Assembly: GCF_028281565.1 (NCBI RefSeq)
Contig: NZ_JANQJQ010000029.1
Span: 44,009 to 108,008 of the forward strand
Direction of reading: 5' to 3'
Source of the DNA: Seonamhaeicola sp.
GTDB taxonomy: Bacteria > Bacteroidota > Bacteroidia > Flavobacteriales > Flavobacteriaceae
Length of the DNA: 64,000 bases
The notes under the pieces were generated by a model. The model saw only the letters and a list, made by a program, of their open reading frames with translations. It was not told where the DNA came from and made no database searches. This document shows, one piece after another, positions 25,448-34,536 of the stretch. Both the position numbers and the translations under genes were made by a program. How positions within the stretch are numbered: position 1 is the stretch's first letter; each line of letters starts with the position of its first letter.

Positions 25448-26077
25448 ATGGACAGAAGAACCGCTTTAAAGAATTTAACTGCCGGTATAGGGTACGCCGT
25501 AGCTACGCCTGCTATTTTAAACATACTTTCATCTTGTACCGCAAAGACTGAAACCTGGATACCACTATTTCTATCAGAAGATGAGAAACACATGGTTACG
25601 CACCTGGTTGATATCATGTTACCCAAAACAGAGCTTCCGGGCGCACTCGATGTTAATATCCCCCAGTTTATAGACCTTATGTTTCTTGATATCGAATCAG
25701 AGTCAAATAAGAAACAATTTAAAAAAGGCGCTGAACTTTTTTCAAAAAAGACTATACAAGACCTAAACAAACCCATATCTGATGTTAAAAAAGAAGATTT
25801 TAGTGTAATTTTAAATTCTTATTTCGATCTTTCGGAAGCGGAGTCAAAAAAAATAATAAACCAACAAAAACTAAATGTAAAGAACGTTCCGGAGAATGAA
25901 GCCGAAACCTATCACATCTATAAATTTCTGTTAACCGTTCGATATTATGCCATTTTTGGATATTGCACATCGGAAGAAATAGGTGAAAGTGTTTTAGCTT
26001 ACGATCCCGTTCCCGGGGTTTACCAGGGGTGTATTTCTTTAGAAGAAACCACCAATGGAAGAGCCTGGTCTTTATAA
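25448..26077 (+). CDS. Gluconate 2-dehydrogenase subunit 3 family protein, Tat-exported (copy 1)
   Basis: About 209 residues from the ATG at 25448, chosen because it begins MDRRTALKNLTAGIGYAVA, a twin-arginine signal with a Cys near 30 (SSCTAK); an upstream in-frame start would run into the GMC gene. The body has VDIMLPKTELPGALDVNIPQFIDLM near 52-76, the family core. It should pair with the GMC protein encoded just upstream and provide its export signal. Confidence 0.82.
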   Translation: MDRRTALKNLTAGIGYAVATPAILNILSSCTAKTETWIPLFLSEDEKHMVTHLVDIMLPKTELPGALDVNIPQFIDLMFLDIESESNKKQFKKGAELFSKKTIQDLNKPISDVKKEDFSVILNSYFDLSEAESKKIINQQKLNVKNVPENEAETYHIYKFLLTVRYYAIFGYCTSEEIGESVLAYDPVPGVYQGCISLEETTNGRAWSL

Positions 26078-26097
26078 ACAAAGGAATTAAACTATTT

Positions 26098-27801
26098 ATG
26101 GAAGAAGTAAAAGAGAAATACGATGCTATAGTTATTGGCACCGGTGTTACAGGAGGTTGGGCTGCCAAGGAACTATGTGAAGGAGGCCTTAAAACCCTGG
26201 TTTTGGAGCGAGGTAGAATGGTAAAACATATAGAAGATTACCCAACTATGAATCTCGACCCCTGGGATCAGGAACTAAGAGGGAATACCACACCCGAAGA
26301 GAAAGCAAGACAACTTAAACAAGCCAGAACCGGTTATACGGTAAAAAATGAAGTTAAGCATTGGTTTGTTGATGATATCGATCATCCTTATAATGAAGCT
26401 AAACGTTTTGATTGGATGCGTGGTTATCACGTTGGTGGACGCTCCATTATGTGGGGTAAACAAAGTTATCGTTTAAGTGATTTGGATTTTGGTGCCAACA
26501 AACGCGACGGGCACGGTGTAGATTGGCCCATTCGTTATAAAGACTTAGTGCCCTGGTACAGTTATGTAGAAGAATACATTGGTGTTAGTGGTGAAGCCTT
26601 AGGTTTACCACATTTACCAGATAGTGTTTTTGAACCGCCCATGGAGCTTAATTGCGCAGAAGAGCATTTAAAAGAAAGTCTTTCCAAAGAATTTGATGAC
26701 GGACGTCTTTTAACCATTGGGCGTGTAGCGCATATCACGAGTGACAAACCCAGGGAAGGCAGAAGTAAATGTCAGTATCGCAACAGATGCAGTCGTGGTT
26801 GTCCATTTGGAGCGTACTTTAGTAGTAACTCATCTACATTACCTGCGGCCGAACGCACGGGCAACATGACCTTAAGGCATAACTCTATTGCTTATCAAAT
26901 CATCTACGATGCTGATAAGAAAAAAGCAAGTGGTGTCAAGGTTATTGATACAGAGACCAAAGAAAAGTTAGAATTTAAAGCGGATATTATTTTTGTTTGT
27001 GCCTCTGCCATGGCATCGGCTTCCATATTAATGCAATCAAAATCGGACAGATTTCCTAACGGATTAGGAAATGATTCCGGTGAATTGGGGCATAATATTA
27101 TGGATCACCATTTAGGGGCGGGAGCTTCAGGAAGCCTTGACGGGTTTGAAGATAAATATTATTCCGGGAGAAGACCTAACGGGCTTTACATTCCCCGGTT
27201 TGTTAACCTGGGCGATAAAGTCACTGAAAATAAAAACTTCCTGAGAGGTTATGGTTACCAGGGAAAAGGTAGCAGAGGGGACTATTCCGAAACGATTAAA
27301 GAATTAGCATATGGTGCCGAATTCAAAGAAAAAATACTCGAACCCGGTGGATGGCGTTTAGCTTTAGGAGGGTTTGGCGAATGCTTACCATATCATGACA
27401 ATAAAATGACATTGGATTACGATAAATTGGATCAATGGGGCTTACCAACCATTACCTTTGATGCCGAATGGAAAGAGAATGAATATGCCATGCGCAAAGA
27501 CATGATCAATCAAGCCGTGGATATGTTGGAAAAAGCAGGTTGTAAAGATATTGTTATCAGAAATAAAGTTGCTGCTCCCGGTATTGGTATTCATGAAATG
27601 GGAACTGCCCGAATGGGAAGAGATCCGAAGACATCTGTACTGAACAAGTATAACCAAATTCATACGGTACCAAATGTATATGTTACCGATGGCGCCTGTA
27701 TGACCTCATCGGGTTGTCAAAATCCGTCACTCACTTATATGGCACTTACTGCCAGAGCTGCCAGTCATGCTATTAAACAATTTAAAGCACAGAATTCATG
27801 A
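26098..27801 (+). CDS. GMC-family FAD sugar dehydrogenase, large subunit (tandem copy 2)
   Basis: About 567 residues from the ATG at 26098, which matches the start of its paralog at 23716 and lies after the previous stop. FAD loop IGTGVTGG is at 13-20, C-x5-C-x3-C at Cys225/231/235, and HEMGTARMGRDP with NPSLTYMALT at the C-terminal catalytic end. The differences from copy 1 cluster around residues 55-85, which may alter substrate or partner binding. It overlaps the following subunit 3 gene by 4 bp (ATGA). Confidence 0.87.
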   Translation: MEEVKEKYDAIVIGTGVTGGWAAKELCEGGLKTLVLERGRMVKHIEDYPTMNLDPWDQELRGNTTPEEKARQLKQARTGYTVKNEVKHWFVDDIDHPYNEAKRFDWMRGYHVGGRSIMWGKQSYRLSDLDFGANKRDGHGVDWPIRYKDLVPWYSYVEEYIGVSGEALGLPHLPDSVFEPPMELNCAEEHLKESLSKEFDDGRLLTIGRVAHITSDKPREGRSKCQYRNRCSRGCPFGAYFSSNSSTLPAAERTGNMTLRHNSIAYQIIYDADKKKASGVKVIDTETKEKLEFKADIIFVCASAMASASILMQSKSDRFPNGLGNDSGELGHNIMDHHLGAGASGSLDGFEDKYYSGRRPNGLYIPRFVNLGDKVTENKNFLRGYGYQGKGSRGDYSETIKELAYGAEFKEKILEPGGWRLALGGFGECLPYHDNKMTLDYDKLDQWGLPTITFDAEWKENEYAMRKDMINQAVDMLEKAGCKDIVIRNKVAAPGIGIHEMGTARMGRDPKTSVLNKYNQIHTVPNVYVTDGACMTSSGCQNPSLTYMALTARAASHAIKQFKAQNS

Positions 27802-28400
27802 AACGAAGAGATGCACTAAAAAATATAGGATTATCTTTAGGATATGCTGCCATGGCACCAAGTGCTTTAAGCATATTACAAAGCTGTACCACCGAAGTTG
27901 AAAAATGGGTCCCTCAATTTTTATCTATAGATCAGGGTATTGTTGTAAAGAATCTAGTGGACCTCATCCTTCCAAAAACAGAAAAAACTCCGGGGGCCCT
28001 GGAAGTAAATGTTCCGGAATTTATCGATCTGCTTGCTTTTAAATCGTATGAAGAAAAAGAACAAACCAAGTTTAAAAAGGAAATTGAAACTGTAGTTGGC
28101 GAATTAACTAAAGGCAAAGATCCGGAATTCCAGATCTCCGATCTAAAAACCGAAGCATATGATGCCCTATTGGCCAAATATTTAAAAACCAAACCTGAAG
28201 ACCGTCAGGGTTATAACAAAGAGCAAAAACTGGCTTATAGCGCACTTGCCGGATTAAGAGCCAAAGCAGTTTGGGCTTATAAAAATAGTGAACTGGTAGG
28301 CGAAACTATACTGGCTTATAACCCGGTTCCCGGAGGTCAAAAAGGTTGTATTGATGTTAATGAAGCTACCGGTGGCAAAGCCTGGTCTTTACAAGGTTAA
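27798..28400 (+). CDS. Gluconate 2-dehydrogenase subunit 3 family protein, Tat-exported (copy 2)
   Basis: A 200-residue partner of the GMC protein upstream, with which it overlaps by 4 bp. The N-terminus KRRDALKNIGLSLGYAAMAPSAL is a twin-arginine signal, with a Cys near 29 (LQSCTTE). The family core VDLILPKTEKTPGALEVNVPEFIDLL lies near 52-77 and AYNPVPGGQKGCIDVNE near the end. It is paralogous to the gene at 25448. Confidence 0.84.
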   Translation: MKRRDALKNIGLSLGYAAMAPSALSILQSCTTEVEKWVPQFLSIDQGIVVKNLVDLILPKTEKTPGALEVNVPEFIDLLAFKSYEEKEQTKFKKEIETVVGELTKGKDPEFQISDLKTEAYDALLAKYLKTKPEDRQGYNKEQKLAYSALAGLRAKAVWAYKNSELVGETILAYNPVPGGQKGCIDVNEATGGKAWSLQG

Positions 28401-28409
28401 ACAATAAAT

Positions 28410-29207
28410 ATGACACGAAAATTAGTATTATTAGCTTTTTGCATTGCTTTGCTAGCCAGTTGCAAAAACAAAGAAAAACAAACCCCTGTTGAACCAAAAG
28501 AAAACTGGGTAAAGCTCTTTAACGGCAAAGACCTTAACGATTGGATCATTAAAATCAAGGGACATGCTGCAGGTGATAATTACAACAACACCTTTATTGT
28601 TGAAAATGGTGCCCTGAAAGTAAACTATGAAAACTACAAGGATACTTTTAATGATACTTTCGGGCATATTTATTACAAAAAGCCATTTTCAAATTACCGC
28701 TTCAGAATGGATTACCGTTTCACCGGAAATCAATTATCAGATGGTGCAGATTGGGCTAATAGGAATAGTGGCATTATGCTTCATTGTGAAGACCCTAATA
28801 ACATAGGTTTAGATCAAAACTTTCCCGTATCCATTGAAGTACAGCTGCTAGGTGGCAATGGCGTTGATGAGCGTACTACAGCCAATTTGTGTACGCCCGG
28901 AACGAATGTTGAAATGGATGGCGAATTAAAAACAGCGCATTGCATAAGCTCAGCTTCAAAAACATATCATGGTGAACAATGGGTACATGTTGAAGTTGAA
29001 GTGAGAAATGACTCTATCATTAAACATTTTATAAATGGCGAAGAAGTCATACGTTATTATAAACCGCAATATGGTGGCGGTAATATAAATCATAATATGG
29101 AGTACTGGAAATCATTAGAAGGCCAACCACTTAAAAGCGGCTACATTTCTTTACAAAGTGAAAGTCATCCGGTTGAATTCAAAAACATTGAGATCTTAGA
29201 ACTATAA
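28410..29207 (+). CDS. DUF1080 3-keto-glycoside hydrolase family lipoprotein
   Basis: A 265-residue lipoprotein (MTRKLVLLAFCIALLASCKNKE, Cys18) with the DUF1080 jelly-roll: KLFNGKDLNDWIIKIKGH near 34-51, NRNSGIMLHCEDPNNIGLDQNFPVS near 116-140 and SGYISLQSESHPVEFKNIEILEL at the end. It follows the duplicated GMC/subunit 3 genes, the order expected for oxidation to the 3-keto-glycoside and then hydrolysis. It lies 12 bp before the SUMF1-like gene. Confidence 0.85.
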   Translation: MTRKLVLLAFCIALLASCKNKEKQTPVEPKENWVKLFNGKDLNDWIIKIKGHAAGDNYNNTFIVENGALKVNYENYKDTFNDTFGHIYYKKPFSNYRFRMDYRFTGNQLSDGADWANRNSGIMLHCEDPNNIGLDQNFPVSIEVQLLGGNGVDERTTANLCTPGTNVEMDGELKTAHCISSASKTYHGEQWVHVEVEVRNDSIIKHFINGEEVIRYYKPQYGGGNINHNMEYWKSLEGQPLKSGYISLQSESHPVEFKNIEILEL

Positions 29208-29219
29208 AAGTTATGTAGC

Positions 29220-30173
29220 ATGGTAAATTTGAGATTCACCATATTTTTTTTTCTAATTGCCACACTTAGTATTAATGCGCAATCATTTAAAAATTACACT
29301 CAAGAATTAAAAACCCCGGAACTTTCTTTTGAAATGATTGCCGTAAAAGGCGGTAGTTTTTCCATGGGTACCAATGATCCGAAACGAAAAGCTGACGAAA
29401 AGCCAAGTCATGAAGTAGCAATTGATGATTTCTGGATTGGAAAACAAGAAATCACCTGGGAGCAATACGACGCTTTCGTTTTTGGCGAATTTGGCCCGGA
29501 ACAATTTATTGAAGAAAGCAAGCTGAAATCTTTGGGCATTGATGCCGTTTCCGGCGCGACGCCTCCTTATGTTGATATGAGCTTCAATATGGGCAAAGGA
29601 AAATCGCCTGCAGTAAACATGACCCAATATGCAGCCATTATGTACTGCAAATGGTTAACTTCAAAAACCGGGATATTCTACAGGTTGCCTACGGAGGCTG
29701 AATGGGAATATGCCTGCAAAAAAGGACAAACAGACCAAACAAATAACCTGGAAGCCATTGCCTGGTACCATAAGAATAGCCAGGAGAAGTATCAAAAGAC
29801 AGGACAAAAGCAATCTAATACTTTAGGTATTCATGACCTTTTGGGCAATGTGTCAGAATGGGTGTATGACCAGTATAGCCCTACTTTCTACAAAAATTCG
29901 CCAAAAAAGAATCCCATAAATATGCCTACGGAACTATATCCACGGGTTTTAAGAGGTGGCTCCTGGAAAGATACGGCCGACAAATTATGCTGTACTTCAA
30001 GACAAGGCTCCAAACAAGACTGGAAACAACGTGACCCCCAAATACCAAAGAGTAATTGGTGGCATACGGATGCAGCCTTTGTAGGCTTTCGGATAGTGAG
30101 GCCCAAAGTGCAACCTTCAGAAGAGGATATAAAAAAATATTGGCTGGATGCCATTGAAGATTTCGGAATTTAA
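29220..30173 (+). CDS. SUMF1/formylglycine-generating-enzyme-like exported protein
   Basis: A 317-residue protein with a signal peptide (residues 1-20, ending NAQ). The SUMF1 fold is clear: FEMIAVKGGSFSMGTNDPKRKADEKPSHEVAIDDFWIGKQEIT in segments from 39 to 81, YRLPTEAEWEYACKKG near 152-167, LGNVSEWVYDQY near 203-214 and LRGGSWKDTADKLCC near 240-254. True formylglycine-generating enzymes have SWxCHxxYC; here the first active-site Cys position is Asp, so formylglycine activity is doubtful and no sulfatase is nearby. It may be a structural or binding member of the family. Confidence 0.8.
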   Translation: MVNLRFTIFFFLIATLSINAQSFKNYTQELKTPELSFEMIAVKGGSFSMGTNDPKRKADEKPSHEVAIDDFWIGKQEITWEQYDAFVFGEFGPEQFIEESKLKSLGIDAVSGATPPYVDMSFNMGKGKSPAVNMTQYAAIMYCKWLTSKTGIFYRLPTEAEWEYACKKGQTDQTNNLEAIAWYHKNSQEKYQKTGQKQSNTLGIHDLLGNVSEWVYDQYSPTFYKNSPKKNPINMPTELYPRVLRGGSWKDTADKLCCTSRQGSKQDWKQRDPQIPKSNWWHTDAAFVGFRIVRPKVQPSEEDIKKYWLDAIEDFGI

Positions 30174-30183
30174 ACACAACATT

Positions 30184-31521
30184 ATGGAAGAAAAAAAATC
30201 AATATCAAGACGCAGCTTCGTAAAAGAATCATCATTAATTACCGGAGGCGTATTGCTGGCTCCGTCGGTTTTAATGGCTTCAAACTCTGGTTCAAAAAAA
30301 GAAAAAATGTTAAAACTGGCCGTCGTAGGCTGTGGTGGTAGAGGTACTGGAGCAGCCGTTCAGGCACTCAAAGCTGATGATAACGTTAAATTGGTTGCCA
30401 TGTCTGATGCCTTTAAAGATAACCTGGAAAAATCTTTAACCAATCTTTCAAAAATTTTCGATTCCGGAAAAATTGACGTGCCTCCAACCAAACAATTTTC
30501 GGGTTTTGGTTCCTATAAAAAAGCCATTGACGAAGCTGATGTTGTTATTCTTGCCACGCCTCCCGGGTTCAGGCCCCAGCATTTTGAATATGCCATTTCC
30601 CAGGGGAAGCACGTGTTTATGGAAAAACCCGTGGCGACTGATGTTGTCGGGATAAAAAAAGTTTTGAAAGCAGCTAAAATGGCTAAAGAAAAACAATTAA
30701 ATGTTGTTGTTGGACTTCAAAGGCGTTATCAAAAAAGCTATTTGGCGGCTTACGAAAAAATTAAAAACGGCGCTATTGGAAAAATCACTTCCGGACAGGT
30801 GTATTGGAATAGTGGCGGTGTTTGGGTAAGACCAAGGCAAGAACAATGGACTGAAATGGAATACCAAATGCGTAACTGGTATTATTTTAATTGGTTGTGT
30901 GGCGACCATATTTTAGAACAGCATATTCACAACATTGATGTTGCCAATTGGTTTATTGGCGAACTTCCTGTTAGAGCTCAGGGCATGGGCGGCCGACAGG
31001 TAAGAAATGGTAAGGACCACGGTGAAATTTTCGACCATCATTTTGTGGAGTTTGAATACCCCGGCGGTGCTATTGTTTCCAGTCAATGCAGACACCAACG
31101 CGGTTGCTTAACCAGAGTTGCAGAAAATTTTCAAGGGACTAAAGGAACTTCCAATACTAAGGGAAAAGTTTATGCCACTCTAAAATCCCTGGATGGAAGC
31201 ATTATTTATGACCATAATGGTGAAGATGACCCCAGCCCCTATCAAATTGAACACGACCAACTCTTTCAGGCCATAAGAGGTCAAAGAGATTATATTAACA
31301 ACGGTGACTATGGGGCTAACAGTACCATGACTGCTATTTTAGGAAGAATGGCAACCTATTCAGGAAAACAAATTACCTGGGAACAAGCTATGAATTCTGA
31401 TTATCAAATTGTGCCGGACGAAGACACACTTAGCTGGGACAGTTTAACTCCAACAATTTGTGATAAACATGGAAACTACCCCATCCCAACTCCCGGTAAA
31501 ACCAACTTTATAAAATCCTAA
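30184..31521 (+). CDS. Tat-exported Gfo/Idh/MocA oxidoreductase
   Basis: About 445 residues from the ATG at 30184, chosen because it places SRRSFVKESSLITGGVLLA at the N-terminus as a twin-arginine signal; an earlier in-frame ATG overlaps the previous gene. Rossmann loop VVGCGGRGTGAAVQ near 46-59 and the family motif MEKPVATD near 147-154 are present, with GDHILEQHIHNIDVANWFIG near 245-264. Tat export implies folding with a bound NAD(P) cofactor, as in Zymomonas glucose-fructose oxidoreductase. It probably interconverts 3-keto and 3-hydroxy sugars outside the cytoplasm. Confidence 0.84.
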   Translation: MEEKKSISRRSFVKESSLITGGVLLAPSVLMASNSGSKKEKMLKLAVVGCGGRGTGAAVQALKADDNVKLVAMSDAFKDNLEKSLTNLSKIFDSGKIDVPPTKQFSGFGSYKKAIDEADVVILATPPGFRPQHFEYAISQGKHVFMEKPVATDVVGIKKVLKAAKMAKEKQLNVVVGLQRRYQKSYLAAYEKIKNGAIGKITSGQVYWNSGGVWVRPRQEQWTEMEYQMRNWYYFNWLCGDHILEQHIHNIDVANWFIGELPVRAQGMGGRQVRNGKDHGEIFDHHFVEFEYPGGAIVSSQCRHQRGCLTRVAENFQGTKGTSNTKGKVYATLKSLDGSIIYDHNGEDDPSPYQIEHDQLFQAIRGQRDYINNGDYGANSTMTAILGRMATYSGKQITWEQAMNSDYQIVPDEDTLSWDSLTPTICDKHGNYPIPTPGKTNFIKS

Positions 31522-31524
31522 ATC

Positions 31525-32448
31525 ATGGAAAGACGATCGTTTATTAAAAAAAGTGCTGCTGCGGCTTCCATAGCAGGCCTTGGTGTATCAGGAGTCAATG
31601 CCATGGCAAAATCTGATAGCAAAACTTCATTTTCTTCAGATACATTTAAAATGAAATTTGCACCCCATTTCGGAATGTTCAAACATCATGCAGGTGATGA
31701 CCTTATTGACCAGATTAATTTTATGGCAGATCAGGGGTTTACTGCTTTTGAAGATAATGGCATGATGAAGCGCGATGTGGCGCTTCAAACCAAAATAGGA
31801 GACACTTTGGCGAAACGCAACATGACTATGGGTGTTTTTGTGATTCAAAAAGGGGGCAATTTAAATAACACTTTAGCAGCCGGAAAACAGGAACATCTTG
31901 ATATCTTTTTAAACGGTTGCAAAAAAGCCGTGGAAGTAGCTAAACGGATCAATGCCAAATGGCTTACTGTAGTTCCGGGCGCATTTCAGAGAAGACTACC
32001 CATCGGTATTCAGGATGCCCATGTTATTGAAGCCTTAAGACGCGGTGCAGACATTTTAGAACCCCACGGATTGACTATGGTTTTAGAACCTTTATCGGAC
32101 TCCCCTGATTTGTATCTACAACGATCGGATCAAACCTATATGATCTGCAAGGCCGTCAATAGCCCGGCCTGTAAAATTTTATTCGACATCTATCACCTTC
32201 AAAAAACGGAAGGCCATATCATTAGAAACATTGATCTTACCTGGGATGAAATAGGCTATTTCCAAATTGGTGATAATCCCGGAAGAAAAGAGCCTACTAC
32301 AGGGGAAATCAACTATAAAAATATCTTTAAGCATATTCACGATAAAGGCTTTAATGGTGTATTAGGGATGGAACACGGCAATTCCATGCAGGGAAAAGAA
32401 GGCGAACTGGCCGTTATTAATGCTTATAGAGAAACATCCAATTTTTAA
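31525..32448 (+). CDS. TIM-barrel isomerase (hydroxypyruvate-isomerase-like), Tat-exported
   Basis: A 307-residue protein with MERRSFIKKSAAAASIAGLGVSGVNAMA as a twin-arginine signal. The barrel has HGLTMVLEPLSDSPDLYL near 182-199, CKILFDIYHLQKTEGHIIRNI near 222-242, FQIGDNPGRKEPTTGEINY near 255-273 and GVLGMEHGNS near 286-295: the Glu/Asp/His metal-site pattern of hydroxypyruvate isomerase-like proteins. It lies 3 bp after a Tat-exported Gfo/Idh gene and 12 bp before another, so the three may work together on keto sugars. Confidence 0.82.
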   Translation: MERRSFIKKSAAAASIAGLGVSGVNAMAKSDSKTSFSSDTFKMKFAPHFGMFKHHAGDDLIDQINFMADQGFTAFEDNGMMKRDVALQTKIGDTLAKRNMTMGVFVIQKGGNLNNTLAAGKQEHLDIFLNGCKKAVEVAKRINAKWLTVVPGAFQRRLPIGIQDAHVIEALRRGADILEPHGLTMVLEPLSDSPDLYLQRSDQTYMICKAVNSPACKILFDIYHLQKTEGHIIRNIDLTWDEIGYFQIGDNPGRKEPTTGEINYKNIFKHIHDKGFNGVLGMEHGNSMQGKEGELAVINAYRETSNF

Positions 32449-32460
32449 AATCAAACGTTT

Positions 32461-33903
32461 ATGGAATCGCCTAAAACAAACCGACGAACTTTTATTAAGA
32501 ATACGGCACTCGTTGCTACCGGAATAAGTATTGTTCCCAGGCATGTTCTAGGGCAGGGTTATATCCCGCCCAGCGACAAATTGAATATAGCCGTTATCGG
32601 TGGTGGCGGTAAAGGATTTTCAGATGCCGTTAATAGCTGGAATAATGGGGTTTCAAATATTACAGCCATTTGTGATGTGGATTGGAATCGTGCTTCAAAA
32701 GCTTTTAAAAAATTCCCGAAAGCCAGAAAATACAAAGATTTCAGAAAGTTATTTGACGAAGTAAAAGACTTTGATGCGGTCACAGTTTCTACACCAGACC
32801 ACACTCATGCTGTCATTACCATGGCTGCTATTAAAATGGGGAAACACGTGTATGTTCAAAAGCCACTGACCCATAATATTTATGAAGCCAGAATGCTTAC
32901 TGAAGCCGCCAGAAAATATAAGGTAGTAACCCAAATGGGAAACCAAGGGGCTTCCGGTGACGGTGTGGCACAAATGATCAAATGGTTTGACAAAGGAAAA
33001 ATTGGCAATGTACATAAAGTCGATGTTTGGACCAATCGTCCTATTTGGCCGCAGGGCATCAGAGCAAAAACCGATAGACCGGCCTTATTGGACGGACTGG
33101 ATTGGGATTCATGGATTGGTCCTGCCGAAATGGTAGATTATCATCCGCAATACCACCCGTTTAAATGGCGTGGTTGGTGGAATTTTGGCACCGGTGCCCT
33201 TGGAGATATGGGTTGTCATTTAATTGATCCACCTTACCGTGTACTAGGGTTAGGATACCCAACCGAGGTTGAAAGTAGCGTTGGTGCCGTATTTACCAGA
33301 GACTGGACTCCGGAACATTTACCGGATTCTTGTCCGCCATCATCAAGAACCCAACTCACTTTTAAAGCGTCTAAGAAAAACCCGGTAGATACAAAGATGA
33401 CCTGGACCGATGGTGGATTACGTCCCTTCCACCCGGATTTGATTCCTGCCGATCACCCTATAGGAGACGGTAATTCAGCCAATGGTGTTATGATGTTTGG
33501 CGAAAAAGGCATCATGACCTGTGGTGTTTATGGCAGAGAACCAAAAATTTATTTTAACGACGGCAAGGTTCAAACTTTTAAAGAGAAAAAGAAAAAAGAA
33601 GACCCGTTGCCGGAAAACGGGCATCAAGTTGCCTGGGTGGAGGCTTGTAAAGAAGGTTATAGAAGTAAGAAGCATAAAAAACTAACCTCTTCATTTGATT
33701 TTGCCGGTCCGCTCACCGAAAGTATCCTTATGGGTAATTTAGCCATCAGAAGCTACGGTATCAGAAAAAAGAACGCCAGAAATCGTTTTGACTATCCCGG
33801 AAGAAAAAAATTACTTTGGGATGGTAAGAACATGAAAATAACCAATTTTGAACCTGCTAACCAATTTGTAAGACGTCATTACAGGGCAGGTTGGAGCCTG
33901 TAG
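32461..33903 (+). CDS. Tat-exported Gfo/Idh/MocA oxidoreductase, long form
   Basis: A 480-residue protein with twin-arginine signal NRRTFIKNTALVATGISIVP, Rossmann loop IAVIGGGGKGFSDAVNSW near 43-60, VQKPLTHNIYEARML near 138-152 in place of the EKP motif, and GALGDMGCHLIDPPYRVLGLG near 245-265. It belongs to the longer Gfo/Idh branch common in Bacteroidota and Planctomycetes. Last gene of the rightward sugar operon; an operator copy lies 36 bp after its stop. Confidence 0.84.
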   Translation: MESPKTNRRTFIKNTALVATGISIVPRHVLGQGYIPPSDKLNIAVIGGGGKGFSDAVNSWNNGVSNITAICDVDWNRASKAFKKFPKARKYKDFRKLFDEVKDFDAVTVSTPDHTHAVITMAAIKMGKHVYVQKPLTHNIYEARMLTEAARKYKVVTQMGNQGASGDGVAQMIKWFDKGKIGNVHKVDVWTNRPIWPQGIRAKTDRPALLDGLDWDSWIGPAEMVDYHPQYHPFKWRGWWNFGTGALGDMGCHLIDPPYRVLGLGYPTEVESSVGAVFTRDWTPEHLPDSCPPSSRTQLTFKASKKNPVDTKMTWTDGGLRPFHPDLIPADHPIGDGNSANGVMMFGEKGIMTCGVYGREPKIYFNDGKVQTFKEKKKKEDPLPENGHQVAWVEACKEGYRSKKHKKLTSSFDFAGPLTESILMGNLAIRSYGIRKKNARNRFDYPGRKKLLWDGKNMKITNFEPANQFVRRHYRAGWSL

Positions 33904-33938
33904 TATTGGCATCAAATTGCCATAAGAACCCAAAAAAA

Positions 33939-33971
33939 TGTTTTAATATTTTCAGTGAATAATATTGAACA
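33939..33971. promoter_or_regulatory. 33-bp symmetric operator, copy 3, before the ebo cluster
   Basis: TGT-N9-TTCAGTGAA-N9-ACA, centred about 195 bp upstream of the first ebo-associated gene in a 246-bp gap. The gap also has a GCATATTTAATGCA near-palindrome (34014-34027) and no gene. Confidence 0.68.
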
Positions 33972-34149
33972 TTTTTTCCGTACCGCTTTATTATTTTAGC
34001 AGTACTACTTAGTGCATATTTAATGCATTAAGCTATATCCGGACTCTCAAAAAATCATTAATTTTATAGAGTTTATCTTAAGCCTGAAATCAGACTACCT
34101 TAATCTTATTTTATGCAGGATAAAAATGATTCTAATGTAGTAAGCAAAA

Positions 34150-34524
34150 TTGAACTTAATAGTCGTGAAAAGATCCAGAAAAATAACCAATATCGTTTTA
34201 TTCATCATCTTTATTTTATTTGCCATTGTGCAGTTAAATGACCCGGATGGCATCATTTGGTTTTTAGTATATGCTTTAGTAGCCGGTATTTGTCTTTATT
34301 CTAATTACAGAACTATTCCAAAATACACCTTGCTTCTGGTAGCCGTTTTACTATTAGCCTATGCAGGCTTTCACTTTTCTTTGTTTTTAGACTATTTACA
34401 GACCGAAAACAAGGAAGAGATCTTTGGCGAAATGGTTTATGAAAAACCCTATTTAGAAGGATCTCGGGAATTTTTAGGACTCCTGATAGCAGCATTAGGG
34501 GTGCTTTATCAGTTAAAAAAATAA
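34150..34524 (+). CDS. TMEM220-family small membrane protein, ebo-linked
   Basis: About 124 residues with three to four hydrophobic helices and the family signature FAIVQLNDPDGIIWF near 22-36 between helices 1 and 2. There is no ATG start: TTG at 34150 or GTG at 34165 (giving VKRSRKITN) are the candidates, and I cannot choose between them. It precedes eboA by 12 bp and is co-directional with the whole cluster. Function unknown; its position suggests a membrane partner of the Ebo proteins. Confidence 0.75.
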   Translation: MNLIVVKRSRKITNIVLFIIFILFAIVQLNDPDGIIWFLVYALVAGICLYSNYRTIPKYTLLLVAVLLLAYAGFHFSLFLDYLQTENKEEIFGEMVYEKPYLEGSREFLGLLIAALGVLYQLKK

Positions 34525-34536
34525 AGAAACCAGCTT

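Noticed and set aside
13588..34027. GCATATTAAATGCA (13588-13601) and GCATATTTAATGCA (34014-34027) as a shared operator
   Set aside because: Only two copies, AT-rich, and the first overlaps the leader peptide stop; coincidence is possible.
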